64,000 bases of DNA from Oligosphaera ethanolica (lineage in GTDB: Bacteria > Verrucomicrobiota > Lentisphaeria > Oligosphaerales > Oligosphaeraceae). Positions 28,901-43,900 of this stretch are shown here, one piece after another. A program made the position numbers and the translations under genes. Numbering within the stretch: position 1 is the first letter of the stretch; each line of letters opens with the position of its first letter. The stretch is from assembly GCF_030814695.1 (NCBI RefSeq), contig NZ_JAUSVL010000001.1:1524227-1588226 (forward strand), read 5' to 3'. The notes below the pieces were generated by a model, which worked only from the letters and a program-made list of their open reading frames with translations, did not search any database and was not told where the DNA came from.

Positions 28901-31900
28901 ACACCAAGGCCAAATGCGTCCATTCACCCACTGTGAGCTGCGGAATCTGGGCGCCGGTGCTGTGCTTGCCACCAACGGTTACGACCGGCTTGGGAGCGCC
29001 ATTACTGTCCATGTTGAAGATCATACCGACGGGATAGCCGTCCTCGACGCTCAGGCGGATGCTATCGCCATTGAAGCTGTCAAAGCGGAAGAGATCGCCA
29101 GTCATGTCGGCACCGCCGCGATACCACAACTCCACCGTCCAAGGAGTGCCGGCAAAGATGAAACGATTGGCCATCGGCAGCTGCACGCCAGCGCCGGGAA
29201 CGGCCAGAGCGCCCATATCCAGGCTGGAACGGGCGAAGCCGACGCGGCTGCTCGGATGGACCGGGCTGGTACCCGCATTGACTTCCTCGCGGTCATTCTT
29301 GCCATCGTCGTCCGTATCCTGCAGACGCGGATCGGCACCATGGCGCTGTTCCTCGGCGTTGGTAAGGCCGTCGCCATCGTAGTCTTCGGCACCATCAATC
29401 ACGCCATTGCCATCCGTATCCCGTGCATTCGGATTGGTCCGGCAGTAGAACTCATAGAGGTTGCTGAGGCCGTCATCGTCATAGTCGCTGCCGGGAAGCA
29501 GCGCATAACGCTGGCTGATGTCACCGCCATGGAGGGCTTCCCACCAATCGGCCAGACCATCGCCATCGCCGTCGTCCATGCCGCGGACGATCTTGGCGTC
29601 GGCAGTGCTCATCCAGGTAGCGCAGTTGTCGGCGTCAACAGCAGCGACGCTGTAATCAGCCGCCTTGAGCTCGTACTCGTCGGCCTCGGCATCGTCCGGA
29701 TAGGGATGGCAGAAGTCTTCGATGTTCATGCCGCCGTCGTCATAGCGGTAGTAGGCCAGCAAAGCGTATTCGTTGGCGGCGTTGACCAGACGGTCACGGT
29801 GCAACAGGGTCTGGTCAATACTGCGGGCGCCGTACCATACGCGGGTCTCGTCCAACAGACCGCTATTCATGGTGCGTGCGGCCGTGCCGTCGCCACCCAT
29901 GTAGACCTCGATGTCAGCATCAGCCGCGTAGGCCGGGATGCGGTTGCTGGACAGGCTGAATTCCATCACGCCATTGATATAGAGGCTGAGGACTTTGTCC
30001 GTGGGATTCCACGCTGCCGTCGCATGCACCCAAGTGCCGCTCACGATGGCGGTCGTCGCCACGGCTGCGCCGCCAACCTTGACCTGCGTGCCATCCACGG
30101 CATTGAAGGCACCATAGAGATAGGCATCGCCATTGCTGACCTCGTAACCCAATTCGAGCATGGACTTGCCGGCATTGCGGATGGCCATCACAACCGTCTC
30201 ACCATCGGCACCGACCGCGGCAAGCCGCAGCCAAGTTTCGATCGTCGCGCCATTGCGCAGGTTGGCAAAGGCGTCGCGCTCCGGCAGGCGGATGCCCGTC
30301 CAAGCCGCGCCCATGGCCGCAGCAGGAACGCTAAGGTCGAGGCTGCGAGCAGGCGTCAGCTGCAGGTGGTTGCCGTCCTGTTCAGTGTCAATGATGGCGC
30401 TGGAGTAATGCGACATGCTGAACAGCGGGTGGCTGATCAGTTCCGGTTTGCCACCCAGGCCAAAGACTTCGTCGCCGTCGTTGACGCCGTCGTCGTCCGT
30501 GTCGGAAAGCAGCGGATGCGTGCCCCACAGCTGCTCGTCGGCGTTGCTGAGGGCATCGCCATCCATATCGATTTCAGCATCAGTGACCAGACCAGCCGGA
30601 TCCAGCGATATCCGGTTGAAGGGATCCGCACCAGCTAGGTACTCGTAGTAGTCATTGAGACCGTCTTCGTCGCTGTCGTACTGCTCTTCACCCGCGTACA
30701 GCAGGCGGCCGAAGTACTGGTATTCCCACCAGTCGGCGATGCCGTTGGCGTTGCCGTCAGGCTCGTCGTACACCGGGCTGTCGAGGTCATCAGCAACCAC
30801 GGCACCAGCGACCAGGCGCGCGGCATTCTCCCAGTCGCTCAGCCAGTCACTGGCAGCAGCCTGGGCGCCGTCAGCCACGGCGTCGCGGTACAGGCCAGTC
30901 CGGCCCACAGCGACGTCGTCGAAGCGGTAGTAGGCCACCAGGCCATACTCGTTGCCGCTGAGGACCCCGTCCATGGCGGCATTGAGCTGGTATTCGCCGC
31001 GGACGTAGTTCCAAACGCGGACGTCATCGACACTACCCACGAAGCCCGCGCCGACCTTGGTGCTCAGCAAGCCAGCGGCAGTCGTCAGCGGCTGCAACTG
31101 GGCAACCGTCACGTTGGCCACACGCTGGCCATTGATGTACAACGCCAGGGCCGCGTCACTGCCATAGCTCATGGCCACATGCGACCAGACACCCGCCGCT
31201 AGGGCGTAACGCGCCGGAGCGGTAAGGACCGCACCAGTCGCGCCGTCGACGTCGAACTCAGCCTGCAGCAGGCCGTTGACCAGCGTCATGGCGAGGTTGA
31301 CCTTGCCGGCACCCATGGTCGAGACTGTCCGCTCAATGAGCGTGCCATTGGCCGCGGCGGCCGTCGGCTTCACCCACATCTCCACCGTCCAGGACGTCAG
31401 AGCAAGGCGCGACTGCGCCGGCAGGAGCAGATAACCCGCGCCGTTGAGTTCAAGCACGCGACTCTTCAGCGGACTGTTGCCATCCAACGGGTCTGTGCCC
31501 TGGCTGAGCTCGACGTTGTCGGCAATGCCGTCATTGTCGGTATCCACGAAGCGCGGATCCGTACGGTACGTGTTGATCTCAGACTGATTGTCGAGACCAT
31601 CGCCATCGGAGTCCAGCGCGCCATCCAACACGCCCTGATTGACGCTGTACTGGCGCAACGGGTTGGTGCCAAAGCGGTACTCCCACAGGTTATTCAGACC
31701 GTCGTTGTCGTTGTCAGAAGAAGCCCAGAGGTTGGCCTGGCCATTGCTGACAATGCTCCACACCTCGACAAACCATTCGGGCAGGTCATCGCCATCCACG
31801 TCGTCGCTGCCCTTGAGGGCCTTGGCGTTCACGGCCGTGACGGCGCCAGCGGCTGGCGTCAGCCAGTACTTCTCGTCGCCCAGCTGCGCGTAGTCTTCGA

Positions 31901-34900
31901 TCATGCTGCCGCCATCATCGAAGCGGTAGTAGGCCTGCAGAGTCGCCGCGGCCGGCACCGGCACCAGCGTGTCGGCGAAGGCCTCGATCTGCGCGGCGCT
32001 GCGGGCCACCGTCCAGAAGCGGACTTCGTCCACCATAGCGCCAGCAAGAGCGGCCGTACCGCCCAGGTTCGCAATCGTCACAACCGAACCCAGATCGAAG
32101 GTCGATGTGACAACGTCACCCATGACCGACAGAGCATCGCGATACAGACGGAAGCTGCCATTGGTGGGATCCCAAACCACCGCCAGCTGTGTCCAAGTGC
32201 TCTGCACTAAGGCCGGCGCGACTTGCGCGCCGCCGACAGTGGCAATCACGTCAGTGCCGTTGGTCCGATACAACTCGGCGATGGGCGCGCTGTTTTCCAG
32301 ACCGAGACGGAAGCCATAGCCCGTCGCGCCCCGGAGCTCGAACAGCCACTGCGTGCCAGCGGCAACACCATCTGCCTTCACCAGCATTTCCAACGTGAAC
32401 GCGCCGGTGCCAACCGCAAAACGCTGAGCCAGCGGCAACGCATAGGCGCCCTTGCTCAGATCAAGCGCCTTGGCCGACGCCTGGGCATAGCGGTAGGACT
32501 GCGCAGCGATGTTGGCGCTGTAAGCACCCGTCACTAGGTTGCCGGCAGCATCAACCACCACGGCCTGCGGATGCGTCGGCGAGCTGCCAAAGGCGACTTC
32601 CACGCCATCCACAACGCCATCGTCGTCCGTATCGGCAAGCGTCGGGTCCGTGCCCCACTTCTGCTCGTCAATACTACTGAGGCCGTCACTGTCGGCATCG
32701 TAGGTCATGTCCGGTATCGGCTGACCCACGCCATCCGTGTAGGTGTAGTTTCTGGTCGGATCGGTACCTGCCAGGTATTCGTAGTAGTCGTTGAGACCAT
32801 CACCGTCAAAGTCGGTATAGCCATTGACCGAACCCGGACCGGCGGTATAGAGGTCGCCGAAGTAGTCGTATTCCCACCAGTCGGCCATGAGGTCGCCGTC
32901 ACTGTCGCCGTCCAAGTAGTCCTTGAAGTCGGCTACCGCGAAGACTGCGCCGCCTTCGAGCGTCGCCGCAGCGGCCACAAAGACCTTCACGGCCAACGTG
33001 TCGATCTTGGAGCCAGCGAAGGACCGCGTCGCATCTTCGGCAGTCACGCCGTCGTCGTCAAAGCGGTAGTACGCCGCCAGGCTGGCCCAGGCGTTTTCGG
33101 TCGCCGCCGTGCGGAACATGTCACGCGCCACCGCCACCTGCGCCGCCGTACGGGCGCTGTTCCAGATGCGGACTTCGTCCAACAGCATGCTCAAGCCACC
33201 GGCCGCATTTTGGCCGAACACTAGGTCGCCCTTGTTGCTGGCCGTGTACTTGGCGCCATCAACAGTGATTGTCTGGCTGTACTCAACGCCATCAACGCTG
33301 ACCAACGCAGTCACATCCGTACGCGTCGTGCCGTTGGCACTGATGACCACGGCCACGTGCACCCACTGGCCAGTCACGACCAGGTTTACCGGCAGACCGG
33401 CAAAGCTGGCCGTAGCCAGTGTAGCCGCGCTGCCAGCCTTGCGATAGCGGACCGTCAGATCGCCGTTGACCAAACCAACCCAGAAGTCGCCCGTCTGGCC
33501 GGCCACACTGGCCGTCTTCTGCACAAAGGCACCGCTATTGGCAGAACCAGCATTGAGCTGGTACCAGAATTCGACCGTCAGGGCTTGCGACGGATTGACC
33601 TGCGTTTCAAACTCCGCCACCTGCGCATAAGCGCCGGCGACAGTCAGGTCCAGAACGCGATTGACCAGCGGCGAATAGGGATCGTGGGCATCCGTGCCCG
33701 CAAGCACTTCGTCGCCATCGGTCTCGCCATCGTCGTCGGAGTCGTCATTGGCCGGATGCAGGTTCATCGCCCACTCTTCGCCGTTGGTCAGGCCATCGGC
33801 ATCACTGTCATCCAGGGAATCGAGGTCACCGAAGACCAGATTGCTGATGGGATTCCACGGATCGCTACCAGCCAAGAACTCGTAGAGCTCACTGAGGTCG
33901 TCGGAATCACTGTCGCCTTGAGCACCGGCAACGCCAAGCAGCTGGCCGAAGTACAGATACTCCCACCAGTCGGCAATCAGGTTACTGTCCGTATCCACAA
34001 AGTCTAGCTCACGATCGCATTCCACAAATACCACACTGTTGTTCGAGAACGCGCCAGCGCAGTCCAGGTTAGGCAGCTCATAGCCCGCCACATAACTGAC
34101 ATTCTCAACAAAGTTCTGAGCACTCACGCCGCCATCCTCAAAGTTGGCGTAGAGAGCCAGACTCGGGAACATCGTCGCGTCGAGCACCGCGTCGCGGAAC
34201 GTCGCGATCTGCTGAGCCGTACGCACGCCCGACCAAATGCAGAGGTTATCGATCTCAAGGTCGGCCGCCATGGCAGCATCGCCAATGACCACGGCCGTAC
34301 CGGCACTGGCCGGGACATCACCAAAGGCGCGAGACTTGGTGCTGACTTTCTCAACCAGTTGCGCGCCTTCACGCTGCGCCAGACGCAGGGTGAGGATCGG
34401 CGACGCACCAGCCGTATAGGTCGCGGCGATATGCGCCCAACCACCAACGGCGGCGACCTCCGCGCTCTTCAGCGTCTGCCCACCAACCGTGAAGCTCACA
34501 TAGCCCGTGGCATCGATATCAATCTGGTAATGCGGCGCCACACCGGCCGTCGAGGCCTTCTTCAGCAGCAGGCCAGCTCCACCTTGATTCTTGAACCAGA
34601 ACTCGACCGTGAAGCTGCCATTGATCGCCGCGCGATCCGTCGCCGCCGACATGGGCCGGAAGACCACCGTCTGGCCAGCAGATATCAGCAGGCTTGCGCC
34701 GCTGTCATAGTTGATGAAGCCCGGATGCATGCTATTCCACGGATCCGTACCAGCAGCCAGCTCGTCGCCGTCATTATGGCCATCGTCATCGCTGTCGAGC
34801 TTGCCGGGATTCAGACCCAGAAGCTGCTCATAGCCATTGGTCAGACCGTCGTTATCGGAATCAACCAGACTGTCATTTTCACCGACTGCGGCCGGATCGG

Positions 34901-37900
34901 TCTTGGGCAGCAACGGGTTGGTACCTGCGAGATACTCGTAGAGGTTGTTCAAGCCATCACTGTCAGGATCGGCCGTTTCATCACCGGCAGCCAGGAGCTG
35001 ACCGAAGTACAGCATCTCCCACCAGTCGGCGATGAGATTGGCATTGCTGTCCACAAAGTCGGCCTTGCGCGCCGCGATATTGTCAAAGGCCGCGCCGCCG
35101 CTGAAGACACCAGCCAGGGCCAGATCCGGCACCTGACGACCAACCATGTGCTCAATGCGGGCAACATGATTTTCAGCCGTGCCCGTGCCGGCAACAACCG
35201 CCAGCGAGGGCGCAGGCAGAACCTGCTGCACGCCGCCATCGTCAAAGCTGGAGTACAGCGCCAGGCCGGCCGCGTCATACGCAAAGACGGCGTCGCGGAA
35301 CTGCGCAATCTGCGCTGCCGTCCGCGCCTGCGACCAGAGCCGCAGGTCATCCAGATGCCAAGCGCCAGCAGCGGGGCCGCTCAGCACGAGGTTGGTGCCC
35401 ACGCTTGCAGGCATGCTGCCCTGGGCATTGACACTGGTCACGCGGGCTTCTTCTGCACCGGCGACCGTCCACGGCGTCAAACTCAGAGTCAGGGACGACT
35501 GCGCGCCGGCACTGTATACCGCCGCAACATGCGACCAGGCAGGCGCAGCGATCGTACCGGCCAGAGCAACGTGGCTCGTGACCTTGTCCGCACCCACCGC
35601 AAAGCTCAGCTTGCCATCGGCAGCAACCGACAACTCGTAGTGCGGCAGCGCACTCGTCGCCGCAGCCTTACGCACAATCGTGCCGCTCTGGCCAGTCGTG
35701 TAGCGGAACCAGAACTCGACCGTGAAAGAGCCGGTGAAAGCCACGGCGTCCGTGTCGTTATCATCGGGGCTATACACCAGCATGGCGCCAGCGGGTAGCA
35801 CGACGCACTGCGGCGCATCCTGCACCGGGCTGCGGCTGTCACGCGGATTCGTACCCGCAATGGCCTCGGCACCGTCGAGCTCGCCATCATCATCCGTGTC
35901 CGGATTGGCCGGGTGCGTGCCCAACGCCTGCTCCTGAGCGTTGGTCAGGGCGTCGCCGTCGTAGTCTTCGTCGGCATCACTCGTGGCATCGCCGTCGCTG
36001 TCGGCCAGGATCGGGCTGGTGCCGGACAGGTACTCGTAGTACTCGCAGAGGCCGTCTTTGTCGCTGTCGAGATATTCCGCACCGGCGGCCAGCAAGGCGC
36101 CGAAATGCAGCATTTCCCAATCATCAGCAATGCGGTTGTTATTCATGTCGCGAACTTCCATGTCGCGCACGTCGGTGGAGAAGTCGACCTTTGCGGTGTC
36201 ATTCAACCAGCCAGCCTGTTCGAGAGCCGGGATAGCGAAGCCAGCCATGAGTTCGGCGCTGGCCTTGATATCCTCGGCGCTGTAGCTGCCAGCAACACCG
36301 GCCGTCGCCGTACCGAAGTCATCAAAGCTCGAGTACAGAACCAATGCCGCATTCGCGATCATATCGGTAACAGCCGCATCGCGATTGTCAGCGATCTGCT
36401 CGGCACTACGTGCACTGTTCCAGATGCGCAGTTCATCGACATGGCCGACAAAACCACCGCCGAGAACCAGGTCGGTGCCAGCGGCGTCAGGCATGACGCT
36501 ACCAAAGGTCTGCACCGTCATCTCGCTGTCCTGAACATTAGCCTGCGCATCCACATAGTAGAGACGCAAGGTTATGGAACCGGCGGCAGCGTCGTAAACA
36601 GCCGCCACCTGCGCCCAAGTCAGAGCCGGTATTGCCACTGCGCTACTGACGCGGTTGGCACCCATCCAGAACACCACCTTGCCAGCAACCATCTCGGCCT
36701 TGAAAAGCGGCTGCGCGCCGGTCTTCACCGCCTTCTTGACCAAGACCTGGCCATTGGCATTGTCGGCCGCCGCCTTCAGCCAGAATTCCAACGTGAAGGA
36801 GCCGGCAAAGGCCAGCTTGTCAGCAACCTGAGCTTCAGGCTGGTAGGTGACCGTGCCATCAACAGCCTTGAATTCCATACTGTAGGTCGCGACGCTCGTA
36901 CGGCTCAGGCTGGAGCGCGGATTCGTGCCCGCCGCCACTTCGACACCATCGGTCTCGCCGTCGTCATCCGTATCCGGATTGTTCGGGTAGGTACCAGCCA
37001 ACTGCTCGTCGAGATTCGTCAAGAGGTCGCCGTCGAAGTCGCCGTTCGGGCCGACCGTGTTGTCGTTCGGGTCGGTCGCGCTCAGGAACTCATAGAGGTT
37101 GTTCAGGCCGTCGCCATCGGCGTCGGCGAACTCTTCGCCAGCAGCGAGCAGGCGCTCGAAGTTCGCCTGTTCCCAGCTGTCCAGGATGTTGTTCTCGTTG
37201 GCGTCGTCAACCCGGTCGTTGACCGTGAACACACCGAGAGTGATGTCGCCGTTGGTTTCCGGATCGCGATAGGTCTTGCCCGTCATCAGGAAGGTCAAGG
37301 CGCCATTGCGGTTTTCGGCCGTCGCACCCAGGTCGTCGAAGTCGGCCGTCAGGACCGCCGTCGCGCCACTGGAAACAACCACGTCGTCAATGCCGAAGGC
37401 GCCGGTAGAGCCCAGCACGATGTCGGCCGTCGCAGCCGGCAGATCGGCCGCGAACATTGAACCGGTCGTCACGAAGTCGACATAGACGTCGTTAGCCAGT
37501 TCGTCGTAGCTCACCGTCAGGGTCAGGGCCGCGCCAACGCGCTCGGCCGTCACCTGGTACCACCCCGCGCCAGGCAGAGCGTCACTGGCAAGCTGATACT
37601 GGCCGATCGAGAAGACCACTTTGCCACCCACGAGCGCGACATTGAACTGGTCGAGGCCCACCGTGGTGGAGGCGCGGCTCACGAAGGTCGCGTCAGCGAG
37701 GTTGTCCAGGCGAGCCCAGAAGCTCACACTGAAGTCACCCGCAAGCACGATCTCCGCACCCGGGAAGGTCACCGTGTCAGCGGCGGCAAGCGCCATGTAG
37801 TGGTTGACGATGTTGTCAGCACTCGACAGCGGGTTGCGACCCGCAGTCACTTCGGCAAAGTCGTTCTGGCCGTCGTCATCCGTGTCAACTTCCGTCGGGT

Positions 37901-40900
37901 CCGTACCCGCAAGCTGTTCCTGCAGGTTCGTCAGGCCGTCGAGGTCGAAGTCGCCGTTCGGGCCGACCGTGTTGTCGTTCGGGTCGGTCGCGCTCAGGAA
38001 CTCATAGAGGTTGTTCAGGCCGTCGCCATCGGCGTCGGCGAACTCTTCGCCAGCAGCGAGCAAGCGCTCGAAGTTCGCCTGTTCCCAGCTGTCCAGGATG
38101 TTGTTCTCGTTGGCGTCGTCAACCCGGTCGTTGACCGTGAACACACCGAGAGTGATGTCGCCGTTGGTTTCCGGATCGCGATAGGTCTTGCCCGTCATCA
38201 GGAAGGTCAAGGCGCCATTGCGGTTTTCGGCCGTCGCGCCCAGGTCGTCGAAGTCGGCCGTCAGGACCGCCGTCGCGCCACTGGAAACAACCACGTCGTC
38301 AATGCCGAAGGCGCCGGTAGAGCCCAGCACGATGTCGGCCGTCGCAGCCGGCAGATCGGCCGCGAACATTGAACCGGTCGTCACGAAGTCGACATAGACG
38401 TCGTTAGCCAGTTCGTCGTAGCTCACCGTCAGGGTCAGGGCCGCGCCAACGCGCTCGGCCGTCACCTGGTACCACCCCGCGCCAGGCAGAGCGTCGCTGG
38501 CAAGCTGATACTGCCCGATCGAGAAGACCACTTTGCCACCCACGAGCGCGACATTGAACTGGTCGAGGCCCACCGTGGTGGAGGCGCGGCTCACGAAGGT
38601 CGCGTCAGCGAGGTTGTCCAGGCGAGCCCAGAAGCTCACACTGAAGTCACCCGCAAGCACGATCTCCGCACCCGGGAAGGTCACCGTGTCAGCGGCGGCA
38701 AGCGCCATGTAGTGGTTGACGATGTTGTCAGCACTCGACAGCGGGTTGCGACCAGCCGTCACTTCGGCAAAGTCGTTCTGGCCGTCGTCATCCGTGTCAA
38801 CTTCCGTCGGGTCCGTACCCGCAAGCTGTTCCTGCAGGTTCGTCAGGCCGTCGAGGTCGAGGTCGCCGTTCGGGCCGACCGTGTTGTCGTTCGGGTCGGT
38901 CGTGCTCAGGAACTCATAGAGGTTGTTCAGGCCGTCGCCATCGGCGTCGGCGAACTCTTCGCCAGCAGCGAGCAGGCGCTCGAAGTTCGCCTGTTCCCAG
39001 CTGTCCAAGATGTTGTTCTCGTTGGCGTCGTCCACGCGGTCGTTAACCAGGAAGCCCTGGTGCGTAAGAGGCTTGACCAAGTCATGGGCTTCGCTGAAGG
39101 CGCCGTTGGTTTCCGGATCGCGGAAGTTCTTGCCCGTCATGAGCGAGATCAAAGCGCCATTGCGGTTCTCGGCTTCAAGGCCGAGGTCGTCAAAGTTGGC
39201 GTTGATGAGCGGGGTGGTCACGACGGTAGTCGTCGTCACGGGCTGGTTGTTGACGATGGTCGTCGTCGTGACCGTGCGCGTCGCGGCCAACGTGAACGCG
39301 TCGATGCCGAAGGCGACTGCGCCGCCAATGACGACGTCAGCCGTCGATGCCGGCAGATCGGCCACCGCGAAGGCGGTCGTCGTCGTCTCGGACACGACCA
39401 CGTCGTTGCCAAGCTCGTCGTAGCTCACCGTCAGGGACAACGCGCCGTTGTTCAAAGCGGCATTGACCTGGAACCAGGTGAACGTTTCAACCGGATTGGC
39501 AACGATCGCGGCGCTCGTCACGCTCTTGGCGCCAACCGTGAACACCACTTCGCGGTCGCCGGTCAGGGCGATCTTGAACTGGCTGCCAGCCGTAGCAGCG
39601 GCGCGCTCGACCAGCGTGGTCGCAGCGCCGAAGGACGCGTTGTCCAAGCGAGCCCAGAAGCTCACCGTGAAGTCTTCGGCAATGGCGAAATCAGCGCCGG
39701 GGAAGCTCACGGTATTGGCGGCCAAAAGCGCGAAGTAGTGGTCAACCACGTTGTCCACGCTCAATAGCGGATCGCGATCGGCATCGACCTCGGCCTTGTC
39801 ATTCATGCCGTCGTCGTCCGTGTCAACTTCCGTCGGGTCCGTACCATAGAGCTGCTCGTAGTAGTTCGTCAAGAGGTCGCCGTCGAAGTCGCCGTTCGGG
39901 CCAAAGGCCGCGTCGTTCGGGTCGGTCGTGCTCAGGAACTCATAGAGGTTGTTCAGGCCGTCGCCATCGGCGTCGGCAAACTCTTCGCCAGCAGCGAGCA
40001 GGCGCTCGAAGTTCGCCTGTTCCCAGCTGTCCAGGATGTTGTTCTCGTTGGCGTCGTCAACCCGGTCGTTGACCGTGAACACACCGAGAGTGATGTCGCC
40101 GTTGGTTTCCGGATCGCGATAGGTCTTGCCCGTCATCAGGAAGGTCAAGGCGCCATTGCGGTTTTCGGCCGTCGCACCCAGGTCGTCGAAGTCGGCCGTC
40201 AGGACCGCCGTCGCGCCACTGGAAACAACCACGTCGTCAATGCCGAAGGCGCCGGTAGAGCCCAGCACGATGTCGGCCGTCGCAGCCGGTAGATCGGCCG
40301 CGAACATTGAACCGGTCGTCACGAAGTCGACATAGACGTCGTTAGCCAGTTCGTCGTAGCTCACCGTCAGGGTCAGGGCCGCGCCAACGCGCTCGGCCGT
40401 CACCTGGTACCACCCCGCGCCAGGCAGAGCGTCACTGGCAAGCTGATACTGGCCGATCGAGAAGACCACTTTGCCACCCACGAGCGCGACATTGAACTGG
40501 TCGAGGCCCACCGTGGTGGAGGCGCGGCTCACGAAGGTCGCGTCAGCGAGGTTGTCCAGGCGAGCCCAGAAGCTCACACTGAAGTCACCCGCAAGCACGA
40601 TCTCCGCACCCGGGAAGGTCACCGTGTCAGCGGCGGCAAGCGCCATGTAGTGGTTGACGATGTTGTCAGCACTCGACAGCGGGTTGCGACCAGCCGTCAC
40701 TTCGGCAAAGTCGTTCTGGCCGTCGTCATCCGTGTCAACTTCCGTCGGGTCCGTACCCGCAAGCTGTTCCTGCAGGTTCGTCAGGCCGTCGAGGTCGAAG
40801 TCGCCGTTCGGGCCGACCGTGTTGTCGTTCGGGTCGGTCGCGCTCAGGAACTCATAGAGGTTGTTCAACCCGTCCGCATCGGCGTCGGCGAACTCTTCGC

Positions 40901-43900
40901 CAGCAGCGAGCAGGCGCTCGAAGTTCGCCTGTTCCCAGCTGTCCAGGATGTTGTTCTCGTTGGCGTCGTCAACCCGGTCGTTGACCGTGAACACACCGAG
41001 AGTGATGTCGCCGTTGGTTTCCGGATCGCGATAGGTCTTGCCCGTCATCAGGAAGGTCAAGGCGCCATTGCGGTTTTCGGCCGTCGCGCCCAGGTCGTCG
41101 AAGTCGGCCGTCAGGACCGCCGTCGCGCCACTGGAAACAACCACGTCGTCAATGCCGAAGGCGCCGGTAGAGCCCAGCACGATGTCGGCCGTCGCAGCCG
41201 GCAGATCGGCCGCGAACATTGAACCGGTCGTCACGAAGTCGACATAGACGTCGTTAGCCAGTTCGTCGTAGCTCACCGTCAGGGTCAGGGCCGCGCCAAC
41301 GCGCTCGGCCGTCACCTGGTACCACCCCGCGCCAGGCAGAGCGTCACTGGCAAGCTGATACTGGCCGATCGAGAAGACCACTTTGCCACCCACGAGCGCG
41401 ACATTGAACTGGTCGAGGCCCACCGTGGTGGAGGCGCGGCTCACGAAGGTCGCGTCAGCGAGGTTGTCCAGGCGAGCCCAGAAGCTCACACTGAAGTCAC
41501 CCGCAAGCACGATCTCCGCACCCGGGAAGGTCACCGTGTCAGCGGCGGCAAGCGCCATGTAGTGGTTGACGATGTTGTCAGCACTCGACAGCGGGTTGCG
41601 ACCAGCCGTCACTTCGGCAAAGTCGTTCTGGCCGTCGTCATCCGTGTCAACTTCCGTCGGGTCCGTACCCGCAAGCTGTTCCTGCAGGTTCGTCAGGCCG
41701 TCGAGGTCGAAGTCGCCGTTCGGGCCAAAGGCCGCGTCGTTCGGGTCGGTCGCGCTCAGGAACTCATAGAGGTTGTTCAACCCGTCGCCATCCGCATCGG
41801 CGAACTCTTCGCCAGCAGCGAGCAGGCGCTCGAAGTTCGCCTGTTCCCAGCTGTCCAGGATGTTGTTCTCGTTGGCGTCGTCAACCCGGTCGTTGACCGT
41901 GAACACACCGAGAGTGATGTCGCCGTTGGTTTCCGGATCGCGATAGGTCTTGCCCGTCATCAGGAAGGTCAAGGCGCCATTGCGGTTTTCGGCCGTCGCG
42001 CCCAGGTCGTCGAAGTCGGCCGTCAGGACCGCCGTCGCGCCACTGGAAACAACCACGTCGTCAATGCCGAAGGCGCCGGTAGAGCCCAGCACGATGTCGG
42101 CCGTCGCAGCCGGCAGATCGGCCGCGAACATTGAACCGGTCGTCACGAAGTCGACATAGACGTCGTTAGCCAGTTCGTCGTAGCTCACCGTCAGGGTCAG
42201 GGCCGCGCCAACGCGCTCGGCCGTCACCTGGTACCACCCCGCGCCAGGCAGAGCGTCACTGGCAAGCTGATACTGGCCGATCGAGAAGACCACTTTGCCA
42301 CCCACGAGCGCGACATTGAACTGGTCGAGGCCCACCGTGGTGGAGGCGCGGCTCACGAAGGTCGCGTCAGCGAGGTTGTCCAGGCGAGCCCAGAAGCTCA
42401 CACTGAAGTCACCCGCAAGCACGATCTCCGCACCCGGGAAGGTCACCGTGTCAGCGGCGGCAAGCGCCATGTAGTGGTTGACGATGTTGTCAGCACTCGA
42501 CAGCGGGTTGCGACCAGCCGTCACTTCGGCAAAGTCGTTCTGGCCGTCGTCATCCGTGTCAACTTCCGTCGGGTCCGTACCCGCAAGCTGTTCCTGCAGG
42601 TTCGTCAGGCCGTCGAGGTCGAGGTCGCCGTTCGGGCCGACCGTGTTGTCGTTCGGGTCGGTCGTGCTCAGGAACTCATAGAGGTTGTTCAGGCCGTCGC
42701 CATCGGCGTCGGCGAACTCTTCGCCAGCAGCGAGCAGGCGCTCGAAGTTCGCCTGTTCCCAGCTGTCCAAGATGTTGTTCTCGTTGGCGTCGTCCACGCG
42801 GTCGTTAACCAGGAAGCCCTGGTGCGTAAGAGGCTTGACCAAGTCATGGGCTTCGCTGAAGGCGCCGTTGGTTTCCGGATCGCGGAAGTTCTTGCCCGTC
42901 ATGAGCGAGATCAAAGCGCCATTGCGGTTCTCGGCTTCAAGGCCGAGGTCGTCAAAGTTGGCGTTGATGAGCGGGGTGGTCACGACGGTAGTCGTCGTCA
43001 CGGGCTGGTTGTTGACGATGGTCGTCGTCGTGACCGTGCGCGTCGCGGCCAACGTGAACGCGTCGATGCCGAAGGCGACTGCGCCGCCAATGACGACGTC
43101 AGCCGTCGATGCCGGCAGATCGGCCACCGCGAAGGCGGTCGTCGTCGTCTCGGACACGACCACGTCGTTGCCAAGCTCGTCGTAGCTCACCGTCAGGGAC
43201 AACGCGCCGTTGTTCAAAGCGGCATTGACCTGGAACCAGGTGAACGTTTCAACCGGATTGGCAACGATCGCGGCGCTCGTCACGCTCTTGGCGCCAACCG
43301 TGAACACCACTTCGCGGTCGCCGGTCAGGGCGATCTTGAACTGGCTGCCAGCCGTAGCAGCGGCGCGCTCGACCAGCGTGGTCGCAGCGCCGAAGGACGC
43401 GTTGTCCAAGCGAGCCCAGAAGCTCACCGTGAAGTCTTCGGCAATGGCGAAATCAGCGCCGGGGAAGCTCACGGTATTGGCGGCCAAAAGCGCGAAGTAG
43501 TGGTCAACCACGTTGTCCACGCTCAATAGCGGATCGCGATCGGCATCGACCTCGGCCTTGTCATTCATGCCGTCGTCGTCCGTGTCAACTTCCGTCGGGT
43601 CCGTACCATAGAGCTGCTCGTAGTAGTTCGTCAAGAGGTCGCCGTCGAAGTCGCCGTTCGGGCCAAAGGCCGCGTCGTTCGGGTCGGTCGTGCTCAGGAA
43701 CTCATAGAGGTTGTTCAGGCCGTCGCCATCGGCGTCGGCAAACTCTTCGCCAGCAGCGAGCAGGCGCTCGAAGTTCGCCTGTTCCCAGCTGTCCAGGATG
43801 TTGTTCTCGTTGGCGTCGTCAACCCGGTCGTTGACCGTGAACACACCGAGAGTGATGTCGCCGTTGGTTTCCGGATCGCGATAGGTCTTGCCCGTCATCA

